Made by a program: the position numbers and the translations under genes
Shown: piece after piece, positions 25,448 to 34,707 of the stretch
Layout: each line of letters starts with the position of its first letter
Position numbering within the stretch: position 1 is the first letter of the stretch
Assembly (NCBI GenBank): GCA_900755035.1
Contig: CAAEEZ010000006.1
Location: 1-59,535, forward strand
Length of the DNA: 59,535 bases
Origin: Clostridia bacterium
GTDB lineage: Bacteria > Bacillota > Clostridia > Christensenellales > CAAEEZ01
Reading direction: 5' to 3'
Notes under the pieces: generated by a model
Told to the model about the DNA's origin: nothing
Database searches by the model: none
Seen by the model: only the letters and a program-made list of their open reading frames with translations

Positions 25448-25654
25448 TTATCCACCCACCATTACGTAAAATATCATACCAAAATTTGCTATACTCAATA
25501 TGCACGTAAGCCACAGTATCCATTTTCTCTTCCATAATGCAAGGTCAAGGTCGCTTATTTGTTTTTTCAAATTCTCTATTTCTCCCAAAAGTTTCTCGTT
25601 TAGGCCTTTTTCTTCCTTTACTTCTTCTACTACGTCAACTTTCTTCTCTTCCAT
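25448..25654 (-). CDS. 68-residue coiled-coil membrane protein, unknown
   Basis: The protein is not recognised. The N-terminal two-thirds is charged, with a likely coiled coil (EKLLGEIENLKKQISDLDL, about residues 19-37). One hydrophobic segment near the C-terminus (WILWLTCILSIANFGMIFYVMV) should span the membrane. A GGAGGGG ribosome site precedes the ATG. It follows the 308-residue secreted protein by 12 bases in what is probably one transcript, so the two may act together at the envelope. Confidence 0.7.
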   Translation of the reverse strand: MEEKKVDVVEEVKEEKGLNEKLLGEIENLKKQISDLDLALWKRKWILWLTCILSIANFGMIFYVMVGG

Positions 25655-25666
25655 ATTTTTCCCCTC

Positions 25667-26593
25667 CTATACTTCAACCAACATAAATGGAACAGTAAAA
25701 TTATTACATAATTCATTAAAACTTATACTTACTCCACCTCTAGACGAAATTGCCGCACTAACGCCTCCTTCCTTATGACCATAAGCAGAATACAAATTAA
25801 ATGATTGAGTGGCTTTTATAATAGTTTTGAATTCCATATTAAAATTATAATAATCTGTGTACGCACCAAAACCATGTACATTAGTCGGCAAATCAATCAT
25901 AATCGCAGGGTGATCCCAAGAATATAACGTAACCCTGCTATTAGTTGTTTTTAATGTATGGTTATTATTATATTTTGTTAATCCAGTATATTTATTCCAC
26001 GATTCTTGTTCATATGTAAATATACCTTCAATATCTTCGCCAAAAACTGCACTATTATTTACAGTTATTGCCATTATATCTTTCAATCTATACGTTGGCA
26101 TTTTAGTCCATTTTGCTTTCATTAGTGCTATAAAACCAAATTCTGTTTGTCCATTAGAATTAACCCTATCTAGACTAGGCACCTTAAATACTTGCGTAGT
26201 AACCCTTATTTGATTATCCGTATATTCTTTTGAATTAACTTCTGTTCCATCATAAGTTTTTTCTGCAATTGTTACTTGAGTTGCGGATAAGTATACTGCT
26301 CTATCTTCATTAGTCATATTTTTTATTTCTTCATTAGAAAAACCCATTTCCAAGAGAGCATTATTTTCATAATATAAAGTATTCGTTTTTAATTTTTTAC
26401 TTCTACTAAAATAATTTTGAATATTTTTTACTATTTTTTGTTGGCTACCATTATCTAACGTTTTATATTCAACAATTAAATTATTTTCTTCTGCACTAAC
26501 ACTATATACGGGCAAAAGAAATACACAACTTAACAACAACACTATTACACCAAATATTGCTATCATTTGCAATCTGACTTTACTTTTTCTCAT
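25667..26593 (-). CDS. Secreted protein of unknown family, atypical codon use
   Basis: 308 residues. A classical signal peptide (basic start, hydrophobic core IAIFGVIVLLLSCVFLL, likely cleavage after VSA near residue 34) is followed by a soluble region rich in Asn, Thr and Tyr with no motif I can name. There is no cell-wall sorting signal. Codons for Asn, Asp and Tyr are mostly AAT, GAT and TAT, whereas neighbouring core genes prefer the C-ending forms; this suggests recent acquisition. Expression signals are strong: TTGACA/TATATT and AGGAGG. Together with the 68-residue gene it forms a unit enclosed by identical 30-bp hairpins. Confidence 0.75.
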   Translation of the reverse strand: MRKSKVRLQMIAIFGVIVLLLSCVFLLPVYSVSAEENNLIVEYKTLDNGSQQKIVKNIQNYFSRSKKLKTNTLYYENNALLEMGFSNEEIKNMTNEDRAVYLSATQVTIAEKTYDGTEVNSKEYTDNQIRVTTQVFKVPSLDRVNSNGQTEFGFIALMKAKWTKMPTYRLKDIMAITVNNSAVFGEDIEGIFTYEQESWNKYTGLTKYNNNHTLKTTNSRVTLYSWDHPAIMIDLPTNVHGFGAYTDYYNFNMEFKTIIKATQSFNLYSAYGHKEGGVSAAISSRGGVSISFNELCNNFTVPFMLVEV

Positions 26594-26611
26594 AATACAC
26601 CTCCTGCCTAA

Positions 26612-26639
26612 AATATAGCATAGTATAAAAAAATGTCAA
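26612..26639 (-). promoter_or_regulatory. Sigma-A promoter of the secreted protein gene
   Basis: TTGACA (26639-26634), a 16-bp spacer and TATATT (26617-26612) preceded by TGC (extended -10), followed by AGGAGG before the ATG. Confidence 0.75.
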
Positions 26640-26745
26640 TATTGATTAAAAAAAACAATTTATTTATCCGTTTTTTTATTACTTTTTATAAAATTTATCT
26701 ATATTATTTTTGAAAATACCTTTAATTTATCATCATATTATAAAC

Positions 26746-26775
26746 TAAAAGCCGACTTTCGTCGGCTTTTATTAT
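26746..26775. terminator. Bidirectional hairpin terminator, second copy of the 30-bp direct repeat
   Basis: Same 30 bases as 25391-25420. It lies downstream of uvrA on the minus strand and terminates the coaX-uvrA operon. Confidence 0.88.
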
Positions 26776-26853
26776 CTTAATATATTATATCAAAACGATT
26801 AGATTAACTATCGGCATTATACGAATAGTTAGCAATATCGCATTTCGCTATCG

Positions 26854-29673
26854 TTAGTTTTTGCTAAGAATATCTTTTAGGAATTGCCCCGTGTAACTTT
26901 CCTTTACCTTGGCAACTTCCTCGGGAGTACCCTCGGCAATTACTTTGCCACCACCATCGCCACCTTCCGGACCTAAGTCGATAATATGGTCGGCAATTTT
27001 AATTACGTCTAGGTTGTGCTCGATTACCACTACGGTATTACCTGCATCCACTAATTTTTGCAAAATTTTGATTAGTTTTTCTATATCGTAACTATGAAGC
27101 CCCGTAGTTGGCTCATCCAAAATATATAGCGTTCTACCCGTACTACGCTTGCTTAGTTCGGTTGCTAGTTTCACCCTTTGCGCTTCGCCACCGCTTAACG
27201 TCGTTGACGACTGCCCAAGCGTGATATATCCAAGCCCTACGTCGTAAACGGTTTTTAGTTTTTTGTATATGCTAGGCACGTTCTCGAAAAACTCCAAGGC
27301 GTCCTCCACCGTCATATTTAGTACGTCGCTTATATTCTTGTCCTTGTATTTTACTTCTAGCGTTTCGTGATTGTATCTTGCGCCCTTACATACTTCGCAC
27401 GGCACGTAAATATCGGGCAAAAAGTGCATTTCTATCTTCCTTACGCCGTCGCCTTCGCAGTGCTCGCACCTACCGCCAGGCACGTTAAAACTAAACCTAC
27501 CCGCCTTGTAGCCACGTTCCTTTGCCTCTTTCGTGCTTGCGTACAACTCTCTTATCGGCGTAAATACTTCTACGTAGGTTGCAGGGTTCGACCTTGGGGT
27601 TCTGCCTATCGGCGATTGGTCTATTTGTATAACTTTGTCTAGGTTATCAAGCCCGTCTATCTTGTCGCAATCGCCCTCTAAAAGCCTTGCTCTATTCAAG
27701 TTATTAGCAAGATACGGATATAATATCTCGTTTATAAGGCTACTCTTACCACTTCCCGATACGCCCGTAATCACGTTAAATACGCCAAGAGGAATAGTAA
27801 CGTCTATATTTTTAAGGTTATTTTGCCTTGCTCCACGCACGGTTAACACCTTATTTTCGTCAACTTTTCTACGTTTTTCGGGTATTTTAATTTTCCTTTC
27901 TCCCGATAGGTACTTGCCCGTTATGGAGTTTTTGCAACTAATAATATCGTCAATAGTACCCTCTGCAACAAGTTTTCCACCGTGCTTACCCGCCTTTGGT
28001 CCTATATCCACTACCCAATCCGCTCTACGCATAGTTTCTTCGTCGTGCTCAACCACAAGAAGCGTATTGCCTAGGTCCCTTAGCCTTTCCAAAGTTTTTA
28101 GCAGTTTTTCATTATCTCGTTGGTGAAGTCCTATACTTGGCTCGTCCAAAACGTATAAAACGCCCGTAAGACCACTACCAATTTGCGAAGCAAGACGTAT
28201 ACGCTGTGATTCGCCACCCGACAAAGTGCCTGCGCTTCTAGACAAAGTTAAGTAGCCTAAACCTACGTTAATCAAAAAGTCTAGCCTTGCGTTAATTTCC
28301 TTTATTATTCCACTTGCAATTAGTTTTTGTTCGCTAGTTAGTTTCAGCCTAGATACGAATTCTTTTAGGTCTAAAATAGACATATCGCATGTTTCGGCAA
28401 TATTTTTACCGCCAACGGTTACTGCCAAAACTTCGGGTTTTAATCTTTTACCGCCACACTCTTTACACGGCTCTTGAACTATATACTTCGATATTTCTTT
28501 CTTCGTGTACTCCGACGTAGTTTCGTGATATCTACGTAATAAATTATTCGCCACGCCCTCAAACGGCTGATTGCTATTCATCGTTATATTTGCGCTTACG
28601 TACTTGGTCGGTATCCTAGTTGAGCCCGAACCAAACAGCAATATATCCTGTATTTTCTTGTCCAAATCCTTAAACGGAGTATCTAGCGAAAAACCGTAGT
28701 ATTCGCTAAGCGCACTAAATTGCATTTGCGTCATTTTGCCCGAATCTAAGTTCCAACCGCTTACCTTTAACGCCCCTTCATTAAGCGACTTGTTTGGGTC
28801 GCCTATCAGCATAGGTATATTGATAGCATCGGTAAAGCCTAGCCCTAGGCATTTTGGACAAGCCCCGTACGGTGCGTTAAAACTGAAAAATCTTGGCGTT
28901 AATTCTTCTATACTTATATTGCAATCAGGGCAAGCGTATTTTGTTGAAAATAGCATTTCTTCCCCGTCAATATCGCAAACGACTATTCCGTCGGAGTGTT
29001 TTAATGCTAGTTCTACGCTGTCTACTATACGCTTCCTATCGTCTTTTATTACAATTCTATCCACAATCAAGTAGATATCGTGTTTCTTGTTTTTGTCAAG
29101 TTCGATTTCTTCTTCTAGCAGTTTTACTTCGCCGTCCACCTTCACACGCATAAATCCTTCACGTGCTAAATCCTTGAACAACTTGGTATATTCACCCTTT
29201 CTGCCCCTTACTACCGGCGACATAACCAGCATTTTGCCACCGACCTTTTCCATAATAGCGTCTACTATTTGGTCGATTGTTTGTTGCTTTATTTCCTTTC
29301 CGCATTTTACGCAATGTGGAATACCTATTCTTGCGTATAACAACCTAAAATAGTCGTAAATTTCGGTAACCGTTCCAACGGTGGACCTAGGGTTATTGTT
29401 AGTTGATTTTTGGTCGATTGATATACTTGGCGAAAGTCCTTCTATTAAATCTACGTCGGGCTTTTTCATTTGCCCTAAAAACTGCCTAGCGTAACTAGAC
29501 AAACTTTCTATATAACGCCTTTGTCCTTCGGCATAAATCGTATCGAACACAAGCGACGACTTACCACTACCCGACAACCCCGTAAATACTACGAGTTTGT
29601 CCCTAGGTATCGTAAGGCTTACGTTTTTTAAGTTGTGTGCTCTTGCACCTTTCACTATAATTTTATCGTTCAT
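26854..29673 (-). CDS. uvrA: Excinuclease ABC subunit A
   Basis: A 939-residue ABC-type ATPase that scans DNA for bulky damage in nucleotide excision repair and loads UvrB. Two Walker A motifs (FTGLSGSGKSSLVFD and ITGVSGSGKSSLINE) and two signature motifs (LSGGESQRIRLA and LSGGEAQRVKLA) are intact. Zinc fingers are visible as CxxC pairs (CVKCGKEI, CPDC with CPKC, and CEHC with CEVC). Length is standard. It overlaps uvrB by four bases (ATGA), so stoichiometric translation is likely. This is the last gene of the six-gene operon; a hairpin terminator follows. Confidence 0.98.
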   Translation of the reverse strand: MNDKIIVKGARAHNLKNVSLTIPRDKLVVFTGLSGSGKSSLVFDTIYAEGQRRYIESLSSYARQFLGQMKKPDVDLIEGLSPSISIDQKSTNNNPRSTVGTVTEIYDYFRLLYARIGIPHCVKCGKEIKQQTIDQIVDAIMEKVGGKMLVMSPVVRGRKGEYTKLFKDLAREGFMRVKVDGEVKLLEEEIELDKNKKHDIYLIVDRIVIKDDRKRIVDSVELALKHSDGIVVCDIDGEEMLFSTKYACPDCNISIEELTPRFFSFNAPYGACPKCLGLGFTDAINIPMLIGDPNKSLNEGALKVSGWNLDSGKMTQMQFSALSEYYGFSLDTPFKDLDKKIQDILLFGSGSTRIPTKYVSANITMNSNQPFEGVANNLLRRYHETTSEYTKKEISKYIVQEPCKECGGKRLKPEVLAVTVGGKNIAETCDMSILDLKEFVSRLKLTSEQKLIASGIIKEINARLDFLINVGLGYLTLSRSAGTLSGGESQRIRLASQIGSGLTGVLYVLDEPSIGLHQRDNEKLLKTLERLRDLGNTLLVVEHDEETMRRADWVVDIGPKAGKHGGKLVAEGTIDDIISCKNSITGKYLSGERKIKIPEKRRKVDENKVLTVRGARQNNLKNIDVTIPLGVFNVITGVSGSGKSSLINEILYPYLANNLNRARLLEGDCDKIDGLDNLDKVIQIDQSPIGRTPRSNPATYVEVFTPIRELYASTKEAKERGYKAGRFSFNVPGGRCEHCEGDGVRKIEMHFLPDIYVPCEVCKGARYNHETLEVKYKDKNISDVLNMTVEDALEFFENVPSIYKKLKTVYDVGLGYITLGQSSTTLSGGEAQRVKLATELSKRSTGRTLYILDEPTTGLHSYDIEKLIKILQKLVDAGNTVVVIEHNLDVIKIADHIIDLGPEGGDGGGKVIAEGTPEEVAKVKESYTGQFLKDILSKN

Positions 29674-31640
29674 TTTTTATCCCTAATTATTCCCTTTAAT
29701 CTTGCTATTTCGTCCCTTAGGCTAATTGCCTTTTCAAAATCTAGGCTAGCAGACGCAACGTTCATCAGCCCCTTCAAATACTCTATTTGACGCAATATTT
29801 CGCCCGTATCAGCCTTTTCTATCTTCTTGGTTTCCTCTGCCTTTTTGGATATTTCCAAAGTGTTTTGAACGTTTTTCTTTATCGTTTTAGGCGTAATACC
29901 ATGCTGTTTATTATACTCCATTTGTATTTTGCGCCTATAATTAGTTTCGTCTATTGCCCTCTGCATACTGCCCGTAATATTGTCGGCGTACATAATCACC
30001 TTGCTTTCGCTGTTTCTTGCCGCCCTACCGATAGTTTGTATAAGCGACGTATCGCTACGCAAAAAGCCTTCTTTGTCGGCGTCTAGTATTGCAACGAGTT
30101 GCACTTCGGGTAGGTCAAGCCCTTCTCTAAGTAGGTTTATACCCACCAAAACGTCAAACTCACCTAGTCTTAGGCTGTTTACTATCTCTATCCTTTCCAA
30201 AGTATCTATATCGGAGTGCATATACCTAACCTTGATATCTTTTTCTTTTAGGTATTCGGTTAGGCTTTCAGCCATCTTCTTAGTTAGCGTCGTAACAAGC
30301 ACCCTGCCTTCCTTTTCTACTACGCCGTTTATTTCGCTTATCAGGTCGTCGATTTGACCTTCTATTTTTCTAACTTCAACAGGTGGATCAACTAGTCCCG
30401 TTGGGCGAATAATTTGCTCTACCACTTGGTCTTGTTCTGCCATTTCGTACGGTGCAGGCGTAGCAGACACGCAAATGATTTGGTTTATTTTGCTATCGAA
30501 TTCCTCAAAATTAAGCGGTCTATTATCGTAGGCTGACGGCAACCTAAACCCGTATTCTACAAGATTGGTTTTCCTTGCCCTATCCCCGTTGTACATTGCC
30601 CTTATTTGTGGCAAAGTCATATGGCTTTCGTCTACGAAAATCAAAAAGTTCTTTTTGAAAAAGTCGAACAACGTGTACGGCATTTGCCCCGGTGCTCTAC
30701 CGTCAAAGTACCTAGAATAATTTTCAATTCCGTTGCAGTATCCAAGTTCTTTCATCATTTCCATATCGTAGGAAACACGTTCTTTTATACGTTGCGCCTC
30801 GATTAGTTTGCCTTTCTTTTCGAATTCTTCTACTGTTATATCTCTATCTTTTAGTATTTGAGTAATTGCTTTTTCTACCGTTCTATCCCCGTAAACGTAG
30901 TGCGATGCAGGGAAAATAAATGCGTGTTTTAGGTCGCATAATCTTTTTGACGTAACAAGGTCTATCTCGCTTATTCTTTCCACGGTGTCGCCAAAATATT
31001 CCACTCTAATCGCCCTATCCGAGTAACTTGACGGGAAAATATCCACCACGTCGCCCCTAACTCTAAACGTGGAACGAACGAAATCTAATTCTGCCCTTTT
31101 GTACTGAATAGCAACTAATTTTTGTATAAGTAAATCCCTTGGGAATTCCTCGTTTGGCCTTATAGAAACCGACAACCCGTAATACTCGACGGGCGCGCCT
31201 AAGCCGTACAAACAGGATACGCTACTAACTACTATTACGTCGTCACGCTCAAACAGAGAACTAGTTGCCGAGTGGCGTAGTTTGTCTATTTCGTCGTTGA
31301 TTTGCAGTTCCTTTTCGATATAGGTATCCGACCTTGGAATATACGCCTCGGGCTGATAATAGTCGTAATACGAAACAAAAAACTCAACTCTATTTTTAGG
31401 GAAAAACTCCCTAAATTCGTTACAAAGTTGAGCCGCTAAAGTTTTATTATGTGCAATAACTAAGGTAGGGCGTTGCACTCTTTCGATAACGTTAGCCATC
31501 GTAAAAGTTTTACCACTACCCGTTACGCCCTTTAATACCTGACACCTAAGACCGTCGTTTAGCCCCTCGACTAATTTGTCGATAGCCTCAGGTTGGTCGC
31601 CGGTGGGTTTGTATTGTGATTCTAATATAAATCTATCCAT
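29670..31640 (-). CDS. uvrB: Excinuclease ABC subunit B
   Basis: A 656-residue DNA-damage-verifying helicase-like protein. Walker A GVTGSGKTFTMA, the beta-hairpin YYDYYQPEAYIPRSDTYIEK, the DESHMTLP box, and helicase motif VI (QTIGRAARN) are all present. The C-terminal UVR domain that binds UvrC (EKAISLRDEIARLK) is intact. It overlaps the preceding 131-residue gene by eight bases and uvrA by four. uvrC is not in this window. Confidence 0.98.
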   Translation of the reverse strand: MDRFILESQYKPTGDQPEAIDKLVEGLNDGLRCQVLKGVTGSGKTFTMANVIERVQRPTLVIAHNKTLAAQLCNEFREFFPKNRVEFFVSYYDYYQPEAYIPRSDTYIEKELQINDEIDKLRHSATSSLFERDDVIVVSSVSCLYGLGAPVEYYGLSVSIRPNEEFPRDLLIQKLVAIQYKRAELDFVRSTFRVRGDVVDIFPSSYSDRAIRVEYFGDTVERISEIDLVTSKRLCDLKHAFIFPASHYVYGDRTVEKAITQILKDRDITVEEFEKKGKLIEAQRIKERVSYDMEMMKELGYCNGIENYSRYFDGRAPGQMPYTLFDFFKKNFLIFVDESHMTLPQIRAMYNGDRARKTNLVEYGFRLPSAYDNRPLNFEEFDSKINQIICVSATPAPYEMAEQDQVVEQIIRPTGLVDPPVEVRKIEGQIDDLISEINGVVEKEGRVLVTTLTKKMAESLTEYLKEKDIKVRYMHSDIDTLERIEIVNSLRLGEFDVLVGINLLREGLDLPEVQLVAILDADKEGFLRSDTSLIQTIGRAARNSESKVIMYADNITGSMQRAIDETNYRRKIQMEYNKQHGITPKTIKKNVQNTLEISKKAEETKKIEKADTGEILRQIEYLKGLMNVASASLDFEKAISLRDEIARLKGIIRDKK

Positions 31641-32028
31641 TACTAATTGCCGAAATAATAAGTTTAATAAGCGTACCTATCAAGGTAGAAAAACACGCAA
31701 ATACGATTGTGATACCAATCTTAAAGTACACGCTCTTTCTAAACAGTTCTTGCCACCGTTGAAAGTTAAGCCCCTTTTTATGTAAAGTAATGCAGTAAAC
31801 TAGTTCGCCTTTTTTGTCCACTTCAACAAAGTCAAAATAATCGTCTATTTCCAGCACTTTTAGTATAGGCGCAAGTTCTTCCTCCTTAAAATCCAAACTG
31901 TACGGGATTTCGCTTAAAATATCAATAGGAGTAGCAAGGCAAACGCCGTTACGCAATTTTGCCTCGTTAAACAACGCCCTCATTACTGCTTTTTCCTTTT
32001 TACTTAGTCCTTGTCTGTCTAACGCCAT
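31633..32028 (-). CDS. Tail-anchored membrane protein upstream of uvrB, unknown
   Basis: 131 residues. The N-terminal part (LSKKEKAVMRALFNEAKLRNG... up to about residue 80) looks like a compact helical or winged-helix fold. A single hydrophobic segment at the extreme C-terminus (about residues 103-127) would anchor it with the bulk in the cytoplasm. It shares this plan with the preceding 167-residue protein, suggesting an old duplication, though identity is low. Lying between hom and uvrB in one operon gives no clear functional clue. Confidence 0.7.
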   Translation of the reverse strand: MALDRQGLSKKEKAVMRALFNEAKLRNGVCLATPIDILSEIPYSLDFKEEELAPILKVLEIDDYFDFVEVDKKGELVYCITLHKKGLNFQRWQELFRKSVYFKIGITIVFACFSTLIGTLIKLIISAISNG

Positions 32029-32029
32029 A

Positions 32030-32533
32030 CTATACCGCCAAATTTATTATTAGCATAATTATGCCTATTAAACCGCCACCCATCATCGCCCCGCTAAAAG
32101 CAGACCAAAAGATACGTTTATAATTTATTATCACCTTAGTTTCCACGGGTTTAGGTTGCACAGTGCCCACGTTGTTTCTAGTAAAACGCTTTCTAATCGT
32201 GTTTGGCTTGTCCTTTTCCACTTCCGTAATTTGCGGCGCGCTTTCGTTTACGATAGGCGCAACGACTTGCTGTATCTTTTCCATATCTCGCATTTCGTTT
32301 AGCAAAACTTTTGCCTTTGGAGTAGGCGCAAGCACACACTCGTCTAGGTTGATTATCCTAACGCTAATAGCCTCTCTACTACTTAAATCGGTAAGTAGTT
32401 GCATAAGTTCGTCCTTTTCAAGTTTGAAAGAAATATTCTCCAAAATCTCGTCGGGCTCGATAACTATATAGTTATTAGACGGGCTTCTTTTAATTAGATA
32501 ATTTAGCACCTCGGCTTCTTTACGGTTTATCAT
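32030..32533 (-). CDS. Tail-anchored membrane protein downstream of hom, unknown
   Basis: 167 residues. The N-terminal region (MINRKEAEVLNYLIKRSPSN, then an EPDEILENISFKL segment) resembles a winged-helix DNA- or protein-binding fold. Residues about 95-135 are a low-complexity linker rich in Pro, Lys and Thr. A C-terminal hydrophobic segment (about residues 142-165, with GGGLIGIIMLII) forms a tail anchor. The gene is one base from its 131-residue neighbour. A membrane-tethered regulator is possible but unproven. Confidence 0.7.
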   Translation of the reverse strand: MINRKEAEVLNYLIKRSPSNNYIVIEPDEILENISFKLEKDELMQLLTDLSSREAISVRIINLDECVLAPTPKAKVLLNEMRDMEKIQQVVAPIVNESAPQITEVEKDKPNTIRKRFTRNNVGTVQPKPVETKVIINYKRIFWSAFSGAMMGGGLIGIIMLIINLAV

Positions 32534-32549
32534 TTTTACCTCTTAATCG

Positions 32550-33827
32550 TTATTTTGCCACTCTTATTATTGCGTCAACGCTCTTAACTACGTCGCCCAT
32601 AGACTTCAATTCTTTAATAGAATTTTGGATATCGCTTTCCTTCGTTTCGTGGGTTACGATAATGATAGGAACGGTATCGTCAGCCTCGTCCCTGTGCTTT
32701 TGCACTACTTGGCTAAGAGATACGTTATTCTTGCCTAATACCGTTGCAATATTAGCAAAATTACCAGCCTTATCTTCAACCGAAAGTCTTAGGTAGTATT
32801 GACATACGAAATCGTTGTTAAAATCGCAATCCGTAGTTTCTTCAATATTGTAGTTAAACGGTTCGGTTCTATGCGCTGCGTAAATAATATCGCTAACTAT
32901 TGCAGAGCCCGTTGGCAAATCGCCTGCACCTCTACCGTAAAGCATAATATCGCCTACGCTATCGCCTTTTAATAGCACTGCGTTAAACGAGCCTTTTACG
33001 GTTGCAAGCGGATTGCTATTTTTAACGAAAGAAGGATGCACCCTAGCCTCCAACTTGCCGTCGATATTTTTAGAAATTGCAAGCAGTTTTAAGGTATAAC
33101 CTAAATCCTTACCGTAGTTTATATCTTCTATTTTAATTTGACTCATACCCTCTCTGTACACCCTTTCAATAGGCAATCTTTTGTGGTATGCCAAAGTAGA
33201 TAGAATACTGATTTTGTACATAGCGTCAAAGCCTTCTACGTCGGCGGTTGGATTAGCCTCTGCATATCCAAGTTTTTGCGCTTCTTTTAGTGCGTCCTCG
33301 TAGGTAGTGCCGTTGTCGCTCATATTGCTAAGTATGTAGTTGGTAGTGCCGTTTATAATACCTTGGATACTTTGTATCTTGTTTGCTTGCAAGCCCTCGG
33401 TAATAGTTCTAATAATAGGAACGCCACCTACGCAACTTGCCTCGAAATATAGTCCTGCACCACCTTTTTTAGCAGCCTCTTGTAATTCTGGCCAATGCTT
33501 GCTGAATAATTCCTTATTAGCGGTAACTATGCTTTTGCCTGCCTCTAACGCTTTAATTAAAAACGTGCGTGCCGGCTCTATACCCCCAAAGAATTCGCAA
33601 ACGATAGATATATCGTCGTTTTTAATAACGTTTTCTATATCGCACGAAACGATTTCGTCCTTGATGCCAAGTTCACGTGTTCTTGCAATATTTTTTTCAA
33701 GCACGTGTAAAACCTCGATATCAAGTCCCTCAGTCTTTTTGAAAAACTCTTTCTTAGAGGTCAAAATTTGATAAGTACCTCCGCCAACCGTTCCAACTCC
33801 TAGTAATGCTACGCCAATTTTTTTCAT
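32550..33827 (-). CDS. hom: Homoserine dehydrogenase
   Basis: A 425-residue enzyme reducing aspartate semialdehyde to homoserine with NAD(P)H, the branch step to threonine and methionine. The N-terminal nucleotide-binding loop is LGVGTVGGGTYQIL. GIINGTTNYILSNM and the downstream AEANPTADVEGFDAMYKI hold the substrate-binding and catalytic residues, including the lysine and glutamate/aspartate pair. A C-terminal ACT domain (about residues 345-425) implies feedback control by an amino acid, usually threonine. Its start overlaps the coaX stop by four bases. Confidence 0.97.
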   Translation of the reverse strand: MKKIGVALLGVGTVGGGTYQILTSKKEFFKKTEGLDIEVLHVLEKNIARTRELGIKDEIVSCDIENVIKNDDISIVCEFFGGIEPARTFLIKALEAGKSIVTANKELFSKHWPELQEAAKKGGAGLYFEASCVGGVPIIRTITEGLQANKIQSIQGIINGTTNYILSNMSDNGTTYEDALKEAQKLGYAEANPTADVEGFDAMYKISILSTLAYHKRLPIERVYREGMSQIKIEDINYGKDLGYTLKLLAISKNIDGKLEARVHPSFVKNSNPLATVKGSFNAVLLKGDSVGDIMLYGRGAGDLPTGSAIVSDIIYAAHRTEPFNYNIEETTDCDFNNDFVCQYYLRLSVEDKAGNFANIATVLGKNNVSLSQVVQKHRDEADDTVPIIIVTHETKESDIQNSIKELKSMGDVVKSVDAIIRVAK

Positions 33828-34600
33828 TGTTTGTCCTCTCTATTCAAATCGTAAATTATTTTCAATCCTTTTATCGAAAGTGCTCTGTCGTACACGTCCA
33901 CCCAACTTTCGTCTATAATGTGCTCGCCAAGTCCACCCGTTGCCACCACTTTTGCATTGTGGTATCCCGTTTCCTTTTTTATTTGCTCAACTAATCCTTT
34001 CGTCATATTCTTAAAGCCGTAAAGCATACCCGAACGCATATTGTCCAAAGTATTTTTCCCCACCACGTTGTCGGGCTTAACTAATTCGAACTTGTACAGT
34101 TTGCTACCAGCCTCAACTAATGCTTCTTGCGCCGTTTTAAGACCTATTGCAATAGCACCGCCTATAAATTCGCCCTTGTCGCTAATTACGCCAAACGTCG
34201 TTGCCGTGCCAAAGTCCACCACTATGCTTGGCCCACCATATTCGTGATATACGCAAGCAGCCGTTGCAATACGATCTGCACCCAAATCTTCGGGGCTATC
34301 GTACACTATTTTCAAGCCCGTATTTAACGTGTTGTCCACCATAATAGGTTGCTTCTTGGCATAATACTTGATTGCGTGTTCGATAGTGTAGTTCAACGTA
34401 GGTAGAACGGAGGCAATAATAACCCCTTCCATATCTTCTAGCCTAATATCTATACTCTTGCACAAGTCCATTAGGATAATACCTAGTTCGTCAGCCGTGC
34501 GATTGATTTTGGAAGATATACGCCAACTAGCAAGTTGCTCGTCCTTATCGTACACTGCGATTTTGATATTCGTATTACCCGCATCCATTACAAGAACCAT
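33824..34600 (-). CDS. coaX: Type III pantothenate kinase
   Basis: 258 residues. It catalyses the first step of coenzyme A synthesis, phosphorylating pantothenate, and belongs to the ASKHA fold. DAGNTNIKIAVYD is the N-terminal phosphate loop; GADRIATAACVYHEYGG and VDFGTATTFGVIS hold the catalytic aspartate and the second phosphate loop; ATGGLGEHI follows. Type III enzymes are insensitive to CoA feedback and need a monovalent cation. It is the first gene of the coaX-hom-uvrBA operon, with a GGAG ribosome site and a well-formed promoter. Confidence 0.96.
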   Translation of the reverse strand: MVLVMDAGNTNIKIAVYDKDEQLASWRISSKINRTADELGIILMDLCKSIDIRLEDMEGVIIASVLPTLNYTIEHAIKYYAKKQPIMVDNTLNTGLKIVYDSPEDLGADRIATAACVYHEYGGPSIVVDFGTATTFGVISDKGEFIGGAIAIGLKTAQEALVEAGSKLYKFELVKPDNVVGKNTLDNMRSGMLYGFKNMTKGLVEQIKKETGYHNAKVVATGGLGEHIIDESWVDVYDRALSIKGLKIIYDLNREDKQ

Positions 34601-34629
34601 AATTTTCTCCGCATAAAATTAGTATTATA

Positions 34630-34658
34630 ATTATACAGTAAAATAATAATTTTTACAA
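34630..34658 (-). promoter_or_regulatory. Sigma-A promoter of the coaX-hom-uvrBA operon
   Basis: TTGTAA (34658-34653), a 17-bp spacer and TATAAT (34635-34630), with a second overlapping TATAAT at 34629-34624. No LexA-type box is obvious despite the uvr genes in the operon. Confidence 0.65.
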
Positions 34659-34707
34659 GTATATTTATAGACTAATTAGTTATCAGGTTTTTTCCTAGCA
34701 AATAAAA

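Noticed and set aside
27560..27600. TTCGA-type tRNA arm resemblance inside uvrA
   Set aside because: It lies in the coding sequence of an intact gene and no cloverleaf partner arms are present; no tRNA gene was found in the window.
30606..30806. Plus-strand frames opposite uvrB and uvrA
   Set aside because: They mirror the codon bias of the real genes on the other strand and have no ribosome-binding sites or promoters.
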